Shown: positions 44,447-56,506 of the stretch, one piece after another
Layout of the letters: each line of letters starts with the position of its first letter
Numbering within the stretch: the first letter of the stretch is position 1
DNA from: Chloranthus sessilifolius
Taxonomy: Eukaryota; Streptophyta; Magnoliopsida; Chloranthales; Chloranthaceae
Direction: 5' to 3'
DNA length: 64,000 nt
Assembly (NCBI GenBank): GCA_021018995.1
Contig: CM037584.1
Coordinates: 47,319,811-47,383,810 of the forward strand
The notes under the pieces: generated by a model
The model's database searches: none
Told to the model about the DNA's origin: nothing
What the model saw: the letters and a program-made list of their open reading frames with translations, nothing else
Translations under genes and position numbers: made by a program

Positions 44447-45112
44447 ACCTATGATATGAATGATTCTATTATTCTTTTGAATTTGAACCGATTATGTGAT
44501 CGAGCTCTTCTACAAGGTAGTCTCTCATGTAAAGACTTGTAATCAAGTTTACCTAATTTTGTTAATCCATTTTAGTTAGAAAATCGTTGAGTTGGTTTCC
44601 CTTATATTTTGTTTGTTCAATTTTATTTTTTTCCCTAAAATATAAAAATGCTGGTAAGGGAATTTTAACCCAGGACTCATTTTTTCAAAATTAGGGACTT
44701 CTCATCAGTAGGCATTGTTGAGGTTTTAGGTAAGTTATAAAGCACCTAACCAGATATTCTTCTGTTGCTGCTAGGTTTTTCAAGTGGCTTTGACTTAGAT
44801 GATGGAAATTGTTTTTGCCACTTTCTTTCACACAATAGATCTTGAGACTGAGTCAGAAGTTGGCCATGTGGCATCCATCCCAAAAAGTGACCACGAACTA
44901 CGTCCGGGAAGTATGACATGTTGTATGCCCATGATCACAATCACTTTTTGGGATGTGTCCCATGTGAAATATAAATCTAAACATGTTGAAGATTGGAATA
45001 AAAACGAACTAAGTCGAGGGCTTTCACACATGGAAACCTTGTGGCAATCCTAGGATCTAGGATTACAAAATCGGTTGCCTAATATTTATCATTCTCTTTA
45101 AAAACTCGCCCT
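44447..45112. other. Intergenic stretch with a miniature-element fragment
   Basis: From about 44790 to 45010 the words CACAATAGATCTTGAGACTG and the inverted-arm pair AAAAAGTGACCAC / CACTTTTTGGGATG match the fold-back family at 7087-7461. No gene. Confidence 0.45.
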
Positions 45113-45120
45113 ACCCCTAG

Positions 45121-46719
45121 CATGGATCAAAATCTAGGCCGAAATTTTGAATTTTCGGTCGAGACTGAAATGGAAAAAACTAAAAAACCGCCCCCCATCG
45201 GAAAGCTCTAATTATCAGCCTAATTTTCAAATTTTCGGCTGAAACTTTCAAATTATCAGCCGATAATTTCAAATCTTATATTATCGGCCGATAACTTGAA
45301 ATTGTCAGCCCAGACATGGTTTTTGATATTTTTTTTAAGGTTTTAAAACTCATTTTTTGTAAAAAAAAAATACTCATTTCTTTTTCTTCCTTTGGTATAA
45401 AACCTATGGAGAAGAAGGGGAAGAAGAAAAAAAAAATGGGAAGAATAATAAGAAAAAAAATATAACCCATTTTTGTGAGCTATTTTCTCCACAGTCCACA
45501 CTACTTGCCGACGGCCTTTTCTCCTTCCGTGCAAATCCTTAATACTACCCAAAACTAAGAAGAAAGCAAATAAAATTTGCTTTATTTGCTTTTGGGATTG
45601 GCAATTGTGTTATTTAATAATATGCTATGGTAGTTTGATGGGCCTATGCACCTTTGGAATTATGGACCGACTATCCTAATCGTGATTTAAACAGCAAATG
45701 ATGTTTAAACGACCTTACACTATCTATTGGCTTATGATCTTGGAAATCCATACTGTTAAAAAAATTTGTCATCAATTGAAAGGCTATAGGTCCAAAAATC
45801 ACTTTTTGGGAGATTCTAACCACCTGATATGTGCACTCTAATATCAACAGTTGTTCTTAAGTTTGATGGTCACTCATCAAACTTAGGGACCTATTGGCTA
45901 GTGGCTACTGCTTTTCTTTCCATTTTTTTCTTTTTTATTTAAAAGATTTTTGGACTTGAACCGACCTACGGGCTACCGCCTTTCAATTTACTCTCGGTTT
46001 TCCATGGAATAACGAAAATGCCATGCGATTTATTAAAAAAAAATTCCTATTTTCTGTTAACCAGTACCTAACCCATTAGTTGCATAAATAAAAATATCTT
46101 GATACCATTAAAGGGTACCTTTATTTACAATCCAAGCTTCTTCATTTTCAAATCGGGTTGCATGTTTTTAAACGGTTTACATCTTTGAATAAGATGATGG
46201 AGAACGTTTTTAATCCCAATCTTTGATACAATAGATCTTGAGATCATGGGTCTACCATCAAAGGGTCAAATTTTGATTTAATGTAGCAAAATTCTCAAAA
46301 AATAACATCAACATAGGCATACTCACATTTTTGGGATGTGCCAAGGAATCAAAATCCGACTTTCTGATAATACGAACATGATCTCAAGATCTATTGTATC
46401 AAAAATTGGGATGAAAAACGATCTTCATTGTCTTATTTAAAAGAGTCAACGATTTAAGAAGAGAAAACTCATGTTGACAATAAAAAATTTGTACTTATAA
46501 TAGACATATAAGTACTTTAAACAGACAAAAATTAGCCTCACTAGTATGTATGTGTGTTCTAATAATGTTAAAGAACTTTAAAAAGCTAATAAAATAAAGT
46601 TTGACAAAATTTGGAGCACATTTTCAAAAAAATCCGAAATTTTGATCAAAATTACTGAAAATTTGACCAATTTACAATTCGGGTCAGAACCGAAACCGAA
46701 ACCGAGATTTTGATCTATG
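45121..46719. mobile_element. hAT-like element with CATGGATCAAAATC ends, composite interior
   Basis: Perfect 8-bp duplication ACCCCTAG (45113-45120 and 46720-46727). Ends CATGGATCAAAATCTAGG and the inverted CCGAGATTTTGATCTATG. Subterminal AATTATCAGCCGATAATTT-like words. The 1.6 kb interior contains a dispersed repeat (45690-45850, also at 905-1070) and a fold-back miniature element (about 46110-46490). No transposase found. Confidence 0.75.
46110..46490. mobile_element. Fold-back miniature element nested in the hAT-like element
   Basis: ATAGATCTTGAGATCATGGG and the inverted ATGATCTCAAGATCTATTG lie in opposing arms, with TTTTAATCCCAATCTTTGATAC-type sequence against its complement. Same family as 7087-7461. 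Outer ends are approximate. Confidence 0.55.
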
Positions 46720-46871
46720 ACCCCTAGTGCACGAGGTTTGGATGATCTAGCAAGGAACCTCCGATGAGGAATCCAAACTCTTTTCAGAAAATAAGAAAAA
46801 GTATATCATAAAAAAATAAAATATACCCACCAAGGGTTGTCCTTGTCAACCAGAACTACTTTACCTTTGTG

Positions 46872-47092
46872 TCAAACTCGGTATCAGTTGCGAGTAAGAA
46901 TCAGTCCATGGATGACCGATACAAATCGGCTGATATCGAGTTGTATCAATATCTTCAAAAAAAAAAAAAAATTAATTAAGAAAATAGAGGTATTGGCTGA
47001 TATTAATACCGTATCAGCCAATACCGATATCCGAGTTGATACTTGATAAGTATAGATTTGCTGAAAAACAGATACATATTTATTTGATACCA
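46872..47092. mobile_element. GTATCGG-rich miniature element, diverged
   Basis: CAAACTCGGTATCAG at the left and TTTGATACCAAG at the right, with GACCGATACAAATCGG and CCAATACCGATATCCGAG inside and an A-run near the centre, as in 5477-5751. No clear target duplication. Confidence 0.5.
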
Positions 47093-47098
47093 AGACCA

Positions 47099-48170
47099 AA
47101 AGGAAGTTGATATATATGGGTCCTTGTCAATCCTTGAAGATAGACACCGTCTTTGCTATTTTCTTAATCAATCTACAAAACAACTAGTTCAATATTAGAC
47201 AATAAACATGAAAAGGAGAAAATTTCTGGAGGAGGTTTAGGCACATACCATGAGAATATGAACACAATTATGGTGCCCGTGCTTAACCTCTGGGTGCTAC
47301 AGGGTTTCTTCGTTACTACCTCTAGCATCATCAAATCGATTTGCGAATCCTCTCAACAAGCTTTTCCCCAAAAGCAATTTTATCAAAACAAATGAAATCA
47401 GCTAAAAGGAAAATAAATTGAGTGATACAAATCACAAAATATCACATTAAAAGGATCAAAAATATAATATCATAAAGAAGTAAATAAAAATTCACATAAC
47501 CGCAACGGTCATCTGTTATGATTTTATAATGTGATTATCAGTTTCTCCCGTTAGGATTTAGTTGTACCAAAGAGAAAAGAAACTCCACCAGAAAGAAAAG
47601 AAAAGAAGAACAATCTGTTCATCAGTATTGATTGGGAGCAACAATTTGTTACGATTGATATAGATGTGGGATACTGGGATCAAATACTCTTTTTTTTCTT
47701 TTCTTTTTTATTTGAAATGAGGGATCAAATACTATTTATAACAAAGATTTGATGGTAAACAGTTGTTTGGCACCCTGATTTATTGAGGTTGACGAAAATG
47801 TACAACAAGATAGACTCTATTCTCTCTTTTACTATCTTTACTTTCATAAAGTGAGAAAAGCGAGATGTAGATGAGGGATGAAAATATTTGATTTTTCATC
47901 TGTCGTTTTTTTAAAATATGATAAAATCACTAAAGAATATTGTTATTTGCAATTATAGTGATGAAGAAAGATTATATAGTTGTAAATACTAGTACCTATC
48001 ACTAAAATACTCGCTGAAAAAAGAGTCAAATGTGGCTACACCCCTTTTCGCTCCCTCATTATCTCTCATCGCTAGAAAATCTCTCTCCCCAAAGATGTAT
48101 GGACACAAGCCACCCTCCATTCTTTACTATTGAGTTGGTCCAGTGGTGTCCACCCATTATGTGCAATAAA
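47099..48170. other. Intergenic stretch, nothing recognised
   Basis: AT-rich; no gene, inverted ends or RNA-gene features. Confidence 0.35.
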
Positions 48171-48173
48171 ACA

Positions 48174-48245
<72 letters not shown>
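48174..48245. repeat. (TA)n microsatellite, longest in window
   Basis: About 36 TA units. Produces spurious Ile-Tyr repeats in open frames on both strands. Confidence 0.9.
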
Positions 48246-48251
<6 letters not shown>

Positions 48252-48349
48252 AATTGCATGATATGCACGGACTTTCATGCATGTCAAACAGTCACAGAGA
48301 TGTGTGGACTGCCTTGTCCACCCATGTGGACGCTCATTGTAGACTAACT

Positions 48350-48690
48350 CCTTTCTTTTCAACTCGGGTTTCATGTAGTTAAATCGTGAACTACTTAAAT
48401 CTGACGATGGAGATCACTTTTCATCCCAAACTTTGAATCAATAGATCTTGAGAGGATGGGCTCACCATCCAATGGTCCGATTTTGATTCCACATGGCTCA
48501 TGTCTCTAAAAATGAACATGTACATAAGGATACATCAAACGTGATTTTCGGATCATCATAACCATGTAAAAACTGTCTGATGCTAAGACCATAATTTCAA
48601 GATCTAAAGCATAAGTCTTTAAGCACCAGAAATGGGAGTTGAGAAGGAAAAAGCTTGGGTTGAAAATAAAGGTACCAAAAAATTATCCTT
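48350..48690. mobile_element. Fold-back miniature element, diverged
   Basis: ATAGATCTTGAGAGGATGGG on the left and TAATTTCAAGATCTAAAG on the right, with flanking sequence as in 46110-46490. Boundaries uncertain. Confidence 0.45.
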
Positions 48691-48775
48691 AAAGATTTAT
48701 AAATATGTGCGCTTTTCTATCACACCACTGATATCTACAGGTGCATAGCACGTGCATCCAGTAATTGAATATAAA

Positions 48776-49087
48776 TAGGGCTGTCAATGGGACGGGCCGG
48801 GTTTCGGCCGAATTTTTCAACCGGCCCATTTTTTTTAAAAGAAATAATTTGGGCCCGAATCTGGCCCAATAGCTAGCCGGGCCGGGCCTAACCCGATTTT
48901 AAAATTTTGTAGTTTGAACCCACCCGATTAGCTATCCGGGCCGGGTTGGACCTTACACTTTGAACTCCAAACCCGTTTCTTATCCAGGCCAAGTCGAGCC
49001 CGTTTAATAAATGCCTAAAAATATTGAGCCCGAATTCAGCCCATTCGGACTGAGGCCAGTCTGAAACCCGGCCCGTTGACAGCCCTA
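48776..49087. mobile_element. hAT miniature element (312 bp), very well preserved
   Basis: Perfect 8-bp duplication AATATAAA (48768-48775 and 49088-49095). Ends TAGGGCTGTCAATGGG and inverted CCCGTTGACAGCCCTA pair almost perfectly. GGGCCGGG subterminal words. The same terminal type as 1776-3244, so it could be mobilised by a transposase of that family. Confidence 0.9.
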
Positions 49088-49334
49088 AATATAAAGAACT
49101 TCCAGAAAAATTGATACCCATTTAAAGACAAAAATTACAGGAGTTAATAACTCCCTATATGTATAAATAAACTTTTCATAAAATACTTTCAAGGAATCAA
49201 TGTAGAACTCCAACAAAAAAGGTTTTGTTATTCATGCATTAAAAGATAACTTATATCCAAAAATATAAAAACTTGTAGAAAAATAGATATTCATTCAAGA
49301 ATAATATTACATTAGTTATAAAACCTATTATATA

Positions 49335-49790
49335 TGTTAAACCTACAAAGATGGTCGGATCTTTGGCCATAGAAGATAAAGAGAGATTGATCTATTATTA
49401 GTAAGTCATACGGTCAATAAGGCTTATATTGATTGTGAGCCATGAAGATGGGTTGTCGCTTAGATCTTTAACGATTTCTTCGTTTTCAATACCTTCGAGC
49501 ACAATGGAGATGTTTTTGTTAATAGGGAGGGTTGAAGTGTATCGAGCAATCGTTGGGATCAAGTATCTTTATATTTATAGTCAATGAGTCCTTTCCATTA
49601 AGGACTTAAATTATTAATTATATTGTAATTAGAAATCACAATCATACCCTAAATAAAAATTTAATTATTAATTACTTATTTTTTCAAATTTTCCGAATTA
49701 GCAACTATAACATCTTAAGAATGATCTTACACCATTCACCGGTCAGCAAATAGACCATAGTAACGACCACCAAAATAAAAACTTCTAACA
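49335..49790 (-). repeat. 3' LTR of the old copia element
   Basis: 456 bp. It is followed on the plus strand by ATCTCCCACTTAGC, the complement of the purine tract. Confidence 0.9.
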
Positions 49791-50180
49791 ATCTCCCACT
49801 TAGCTACACTATGTCAATAAACTTCGATTATCAAATATTATCTAACTTTCTTTGAATGACAAATTATAATCAATCAAAATCTTTATAATCAGTTTAGTCC
49901 AGTGAGAATACTAACATAGAATCAATATAATCAATGCATCATGTCATTGACACATGACTGTTCATTAGTTATCTTATTGTATAATTCATCACTAACATGA
50001 ATTCCAACTAGTGTAATTTCACATAGATTACAAGTTTACAAATTGAATAGTAATTACTTTATTGCCATCTATCGACATCATATGTTCCAAACTTTTATTT
50101 GTAAGAAAAAGGGAAAACAAATAAATTATCTTTATTTAAGATCAATTTAAACAAATATAGTCACTCTTTTAAATTCACTC

Positions 50181-50480
50181 TCAAAGGCTATCAAACTTAT
50201 CCTTTAGTCTCATGCGCACAACGTGCTCCAAAAAGAGTTTTGGAGGGAAGCTTTTAGTGAGAGGGTCAGCCAACATGAGTGACGTATTGATCTTTTCAAC
50301 AAATACAATTTGATTATCAATTTTCTCCCTTACAACAAGATATTTGATATCAATATATTTGGAACCTCCACTAGTCTTGTTATTATTAGAAATAGCTATT
50401 GCAGCGGAATTATCACATATGATTCTTAGTAGCTTTGAAATATTATCAACAATTTGAAGCTCTAAGATAAAATTTCTCAA
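50181..50480 (-). pseudogene. copia RNase H fragment
   Basis: The minus-strand frame contains IICDNSAAIAISNN (the Asp of the RNase H active site region) and SKYIDIKYLVVREK, then ADPLTKSFPP, the conserved end of copia RNase H. About 100 codons remain; the N-terminal part lies upstream in other frames. Confidence 0.85.
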
Positions 50481-50983
50481 CTATAACGTCTCACATGTTG
50501 CCTCAAAACATGCAACGAACTCTCCTTCTATAATAGATGAAGTAATCAGCATTTATTTAACGCTTTTCCAAGATATATGTCCACCTGTAAGGATATTGGA
50601 CCCAATATGGACTTATGAGTGTCTTGACACTCAGCATAGTCGACATCTGAATAATCAATAACTTCAAGGATATTCGACCTTTTATACATGAGCATGTATC
50701 TTTTTGTCCATTGTAAATAGCGAAAAACCTTCTTGATTAATTTTTAATTATCCGAACCAGGATTACATTGATACCTATCAAGCATGCCAACTATATACGA
50801 TATGTCTTGGCGAGTACATACTTGTGCATACATAAGACTCCTAATTGTCGATGCATAGGGAACTGTCTTTATCTACTTTCTTTCATAATCGATCATGAGA
50901 CTCTAAAGTAAACTAAATTTATCACCCTGAATTACAGGGACAACATTAGCGAGTAATTATGCATGTTAAACCTTTTGAAAAAT

Positions 50984-51650
50984 TTACCATATAAGCTCTT
51001 TGAGATATTTTAATATGTCAAGGGCTCTATCTCGATTAATCTCAATTCCTATCACGTAGGAAGCTTCACCAAGATCTTTCATATCAAAATTCTTTGATAG
51101 AAAGTTTTTTGTCTTATGTAACATACTCAAACTACTACTAACAAATAAGATATCATCAACATACAAAACAAGGATGATAAATTTGTTCTCACTTATTTTA
51201 AGATATATACATTCATCCACAATATTTTCTTTAAAACTAAAGTTTGAAATTACTTCGTGAAATTTTAAATATCATTGTTGAAATGTCTGTTTTAAACCAT
51301 ATATAGACCTTTTGAGTCTACAAACTAAATGGTTCTCCCCCTCAACCTAAAAACCTTCAGGTTATGTCATAAAGACATCTTCATGCACGTCACCATTCAA
51401 GAAAATAATTTTTACATTCATTTGATGTAATTCTAAGTCAAAATGAGCTACCAATGTCATGACTATCCTGAAAGATTCCTTTCTAGAGAAAGGAAAAAAT
51501 GTCTCTTTATAATCTATTCTCTTATTTTGAGTGAATCCTTTAGCGACTAATTGGACCTTATATCTTTTTATATTACATTTGGAGTCTTGTTTGGTTTTAT
51601 ATACTCATTTACAGCCTACAGGTTTAACTCTTTCAGGTAACTCGCAAAGA
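50984..51650 (-). pseudogene. copia reverse transcriptase fragments
   Basis: The minus-strand frame at 50984-51220 carries the catalytic LVLYVDDILF motif and NFDMKDLGEASYVIGIEI, typical of copia reverse transcriptase. Similarity extends upstream through 51650 in several frames separated by stops. Confidence 0.85.
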
Positions 51651-51652
51651 TC

Positions 51653-52173
51653 CTAGACCGAGTTATGTTTCATTGATTCCAACTCATCCTTCATAGTTAT
51701 GAGTCGTTGAGTTAATTTGTCGCTCATCATAGCTTGGTTAAAAGAAATAGGATATGTTTCCTTCTCAAAATCATACTCACTCTCATTGAGATAGATGATA
51801 TAGTCATTAAAAATGACTGACTTCTTTGCTCTCTTTGATCTACGCAATAGTTGATCATTGGCGATCACCATAGGAGCAAGAGTCTCCTCAATGTGAGATG
51901 TTTTAATAGGTATAGCCTCAGTTGCATCAACACTTTCTTGAATAGCTGAGTTAGTGTCACCTTTTTTTGGATAAAACGAATAAGAATTATAACATAATTC
52001 TCCTCAAAAGTGATTTTCCTAGGCTCAACACTCTCACTGTTCTCACTGTCTTCAAAGAATTTCGCATATCTAGTATCAGCAATCCTGGTACTATGGGTGA
52101 GACAGTAAAATATGTAGTCTTCTAACCTATCAGGATAACCAATAAAATGACAGCTTACAATTTTAAGATCCAA
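51653..52173 (-). pseudogene. copia integrase C-terminal and linker fragments
   Basis: One frame holds CHFIGYPDRLEDYIFYC (copia post-integrase region). The next holds RRSKRAKKSVIF and the start of the reverse transcriptase region (SFNQAMMSDK). Frames are offset. Confidence 0.75.
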
Positions 52174-52254
52174 TTTTCTAATTATAGATTATATAGCTTT
52201 GCTTCAGCTAAACAGTCCTGAATGTGTAGATATCCTAAAGTCGGTTATTCCTAC

Positions 52255-52881
52255 TCATAACTCATAAGGAGTTTTGGAAACAGTCTTATTAGGAACTCGA
52301 TTTAGGATATATACCGTTATTTTCAAGGCTTCTCCCCATAAGAACACAGGCAATTTAGAGGCACACAACATGCCTCTCACCATATTCATAAAAGTACGAT
52401 TTTGTTGCTCAACTACACCATTCTGTTCAGGTATTCCTGACATGGTGTATTGAGCAACAATGCTATGCTCTTATAGATACATGGTGAATAGTCCTTGATT
52501 GCGACCTGTTTCGGAGTATTTACTGTAGTATTCACCGCTTTTATCAGATCTCACAATTTTAATCTTTGAATTGAGTTGTAATTCAATTTCGGCTTTATAG
52601 ATCTTAAACATATCCATGACCTCAGATTTCTCATGGATGAGAAATATATAACCGAAACAGGAATAATCATCAATGAAGGTAATAAAATACTTTTAGCCAC
52701 CAATAGCAGGAGTTAAAAACGGTCCACAAATATCAATGTGGATTATTTCAAGCAAACTCGTGCTCCTGATAGCTCCTTTCTTTTTAATTTTCGTGAATTT
52801 TTCTTTAACGCAATCTACACAAGTATTGAAGTCAGAAAAATCGAGTTCATCAATTATATCATATTTAATTAATCTCTCCAT
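52255..52881 (-). pseudogene. copia integrase core fragments
   Basis: 52693-52881 carries the second half of the zinc-binding region (CVDCVKEKFTK) and IHIDICGPF, the first catalytic Asp region. 52255-52443 carries [16 protein letters not shown], the catalytic Glu region, and [20 protein letters not shown]. The middle portion has stops. Confidence 0.85.
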
Positions 52882-53329
52882 TCTATCCTTAGATATATGG
52901 CATAAACGTTTATGTCATAAATGGAGGAGTTGTTGATTACTCGTTTTCATTTCTTACAATCATGACTAACTTTATCATCCACATATATAAAAATTAAATA
53001 TTTGGCGTAAGATAAATCCAAGTTTAATTTATAAAAATTGCCCACTAGTGAGTGACTACCCACAATATCGGAATTAAATAATAGAGTAAAAATATTATGT
53101 CCAAATTTGAATTCAAAACCTAATTAATCCAATTTAGAAACAAAAATAAGATTTATAGTGATACTTGGACGTAAATAGTATCAACTAAATCCAAAATGAG
53201 ACCACTATCTAAAATAAGACGAAGAATTCTAATGGCCTCCACTTGTCCTTTTACTCTATTTCCGAGTTTTATGGTCCGTTCACCTTTACTTCGTTTCATG
53301 TTGAATCAAAGTCTCTGCATTGAATTACT

Positions 53330-53400
53330 TGTGTGAATAGTTACACCAAAATCTATCCACCAAGTATTGCATGGAACATCAAAATAAAGGTATTCAAAAC
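53330..53400 (-). pseudogene. copia protease fragment
   Basis: The minus strand gives NTWWIDFGVTIHTS around 53340-53382. This is the copia aspartic protease region, but the usual Asp-Ser/Thr-Gly motif is Asp-Phe-Gly, so the enzyme would be inactive. Confidence 0.7.
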
Positions 53401-53425
53401 ACACAAAGACTATGTCATTACCTTT

Positions 53426-53623
53426 CTAATTTTGATATCCAGTCACTTCTGTAAGAAGAAGGGACACATAAAGAAGGATTGTCACGTTCTTTCTTTTATA
53501 TGATTCATTCTTTCTCTTGAAATTATTTTTTGATGGTCCAAGAGTAACATAATGAGCACTTTCAAGTTTTTCAGCCTTAAATCTTTTTTCTTCTTGAACA
53601 CAGTGAGTGATTAGCTCGTTCAT
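53426..53623 (-). pseudogene. copia gag C-terminal fragment
   Basis: The minus-strand frame begins ELITHCVQEEKRFKAEKLES, a typical gag stretch before the zinc knuckle, followed by a Lys/Asn/Arg-rich linker. The knuckle itself is not in this frame; it lies on the opposite strand at 53441-53485. Confidence 0.75.
53441..53485 (+). other. Inverted zinc-knuckle segment within minus-strand gag
   Basis: The plus strand reads SHFCKKKGHIKKDCH. That is a copia-type zinc knuckle with three of its four ligands (second Cys, His, last Cys) in the right spacing; the first Cys position is Ser. It sits exactly where the knuckle of this minus-strand element should be, but on the other strand. Confidence 0.7.
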
Positions 53624-53892
53624 CTTTCATTTATCTTTCTGCGTATTATAATTAATCTTGAACGAGTCAAATTATGCAAGAAGCCAAGTCATGATAAAAT
53701 GACCAAGATAACCCTAAAAAACGCTCATGTCTATTTCCTTCAATTGAGCTGTCATGCTACTCATTATCATAATGCGCTTTCGTATGCCACTATAACTATC
53801 ATATTTCATGGTTTCTATTTTAACAATAATACTTCTAGCAAGTGCCTAAGAAGTCTCCTGAAATTGTTCATGAATGACTTGTATGTATTTTT

Positions 53893-54183
53893 TTACATTT
53901 GCGAGTCAGAAATACATCCCCGGATTGCATTAATAATGAAACTCTTTATGATCATGAGGCTCATATGATTTGATCTATCCCACTTTTTCAAATCCGTATT
54001 ATTTACTTTCAGATCCTCAATTGAGGCATCGGAAGTGAGCATCTTGGGTTTATCAAACTCTATAGCATAGTCAAGATCCATACAACCTAGAATAATTACA
54101 ACTTGTTTATTTCTTTTTTCATAGTTTGAACCACTCAAAGATTCAATTCCACCAATTATAATAGTAATAGAAGATGAGTTCAA
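53893..54183 (-). pseudogene. copia gag N-terminal fragment
   Basis: The minus-strand frame has LSGSNYEKRNKQVVIILGCM and KKWDRSNHMSLMIIKSFI, the early gag region of copia elements. It starts at an ATG about 1.4 kb from the primer-binding site. Confidence 0.75.
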
Positions 54184-55573
54184 TAATACACAATAATTAA
54201 GGATTTTATTATGTCCACATACAGTTATAGTAATTATTCATTCCACAAGGTTATATTTATAGTGTTTTACCCAAGAATTAAATTATGTCAAGGAATATAA
54301 TAAAAATAAAATCAATGTCGTTTTATTGAAAAGTTTTACATCATTATAACCCTCTGTTGGGTCGAGTCATAAAATAGTAACGGCTTCTTCAATCTATATT
54401 ATTAATTGTAGTACTAATTACATCGTTATGACCCTCCGTTGGGTCGAGTCACAACAAGCTAGCAGTACCCACATATAAAATAATAAATAGTAAAATACAA
54501 CATTAAGTAATTCATCACTATTAGATAAAAGTAATCTCTCAAGTTGTGACGTCAACGCTTACTACACATTATCACTGAATTTATAGCACTGTCTCCCTTT
54601 TTTTAAAAAAAAACTTAAAATTTAATCACATTATGAAAAACACGACACCAGAAAAAACCCTTATCGTTGGATAGAAGAATCCTTCCCAATCATATTTTTA
54701 ATTTGGGTTTAATATCCACATCAGAAGACATCATGAGACTTAGAAAAAATAAAGTAAAAATAACTTTCTAGATGGCCACAAAATCATTAAAAAAATAACA
54801 TAAGCCACAATTTATAATTCTAATGGAAAGAAATATGCTTATATAAAAAATACTCTTAACAAAAATAATAACATATTTCATTAACCATCTATATAAAGCA
54901 AGATAAATAAACAAAACAGTGTAATATGAACACTTTCCGAATGGGGCTAATAGAGGTCCCATATTGTAGGTCTCGCAAACTAAAACAAAATAGCAATTCA
55001 CAAACTCTAACGAATGTTAAAATGGACAATGGAGATGTATTCAAAGTTGAGTTTCTAATGCATCAAGGCAAAATATAATGATTCTCCAAAGAATAAGCAC
55101 ATAAAAATAATATCAATATCACTGATGTCATTGAGTCATCGATATGGAAACGTGGTTAGTGATGACAATCATTATTATGGCATCTGGCTCTCCATTATAA
55201 CATCATACATTCCAAAATAAAATAATGTGATTGATGTTTCAAATAGATAGAGTAAACACCTTCATAAGACAAAATAGTAATTGTAGACGGGATGCTCAAC
55301 TGAGTTAAATTATCAAAACACCAGCTTCCCATAAAAGACAAAATGCCCTTTTAGTTATTGCTACTTTTTATATTATTACAATATGATTGCCCTATTAAGG
55401 AAAGCACAATCTCTGGTGCTTTTAGAAAACATCCAATAAAAATTATGTCTTCTTCAAGAAGACTTTCGTGGTAAACCTTGTAGACTTGCAACCTTAAAAA
55501 AAAGGGTAAAAAGTAAAATTTTCTAAAATTTAAGTCGTTCAATCATCCTTAATCAACTTTGGTCTCAACCGAA
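54184..55573 (-). other. Leader of the old copia element
   Basis: About 1.4 kb between primer-binding site and gag, long for copia. It contains a duplication: ACCCTCTGTTGGGTCGAGTC (near 54352) and ACCCTCCGTTGGGTCGAGTC (near 54431). No gene recognised. Confidence 0.6.
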
Positions 55574-55585
55574 GCTCTAATACCA
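55574..55585 (-). other. Primer-binding site of the old copia element
   Basis: Minus strand TGGTATTAGAGC, two bases from the LTR, one mismatch to the initiator tRNA-Met complement. Confidence 0.85.
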
Positions 55586-55587
55586 AT

Positions 55588-56043
55588 TGTTACACCTATG
55601 AAGATGGCTGGATCTTTGGCCATAGAAGATCAAGAGTTATTGATCTATTATTATTAAATCATACGGTCAATAAGACTTACATTGATTGTGAGCTATGAAG
55701 ATGAGTTGTCGTTTGAATCTTTAACGATCTTTTCGTTCTCAATACCTCCGAGCATAATAAGGATGTTTTTGCTAATAAGAAGGGTTGAAGTATGCCGAGC
55801 AATCATTGGAACCAAGCATCCTTGTATTTATAGCCAATAACTCTTTCCCATTAAGGACTTCAATTATTAATTATATTATGATTAGAAATCACAATCATAT
55901 CCTAAATAAAACCTTAATTATTAGTTGTTTATTCTTTCAAATTCACTGAATTAACAACTATAACATCTCAAGATTGATCTTACACCATTCACCGATCAAC
56001 GGATTGACCATAGTGACGGCCACCAAAATAAAAACTTCTAACA
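55588..56043 (-). repeat. 5' LTR of the old copia element
   Basis: 456 bp, same length as the other LTR. Plus-strand start TGTTACACCTATGAAGATGG. Confidence 0.9.
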
Positions 56044-56048
56044 ATATA

Positions 56049-56458
56049 TACATAAACTCATTCTTAAAATGCTTTTGAAGAATCAATCTAGAATTCCACG
56101 AAAAATGGTTTTGCTCTTCATACCTTTGATGTACGTTGGGTGTTAAGTATCACTTAATTTGAGGATCAAGTGCTAAGGCAACATGCACAAGGTTGATCAG
56201 ATTCATCCAAAAAATTAAAAACAAAAATTATCCACTATTCAAAACATGGTCAAAGTTGAAAAAATGCATCAAGTTAAGGCAAGCAGAACATAAATTTTGA
56301 TCGAGTTTTTGAAGTGTAAAAAATTAAATTTTTTAAGATCATGTGTCACAAGGTTGATGATCTCAAAATGGGTGTTTGTTTTGGGATCACGTGTTATGTG
56401 ACACAAGATCTACGCTCGGAGTATAACATTCAAATACTACACCTCTAGTGCAGCCATC

Positions 56459-56506
<48 letters not shown>

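Larger units (their letters stand above)
49335..56043 (-). mobile_element. Old Ty1/copia LTR retrotransposon on the minus strand
   Basis: Perfect 5-bp duplication ATATA (49330-49334 and 56044-56048). Two 456-bp LTRs, TGTTA...TAACA in plus orientation, that differ at about fifty positions by eye. The primer-binding site lies next to the right LTR and a GTGGGAGAT purine tract next to the left LTR, so transcription runs right to left. Gag, protease, integrase, reverse transcriptase and RNase H fragments occur in that order on the minus strand, all broken by stops and frameshifts. Part of gag is locally inverted (53441-53485). Confidence 0.92.

Noticed and set aside
48030..48374. Open frames with long Ile-Tyr repeats on both strands
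   Set aside because: They are translations of (TA)n. The same applies near 15333, 25854, 33221, 34284 and 61187.
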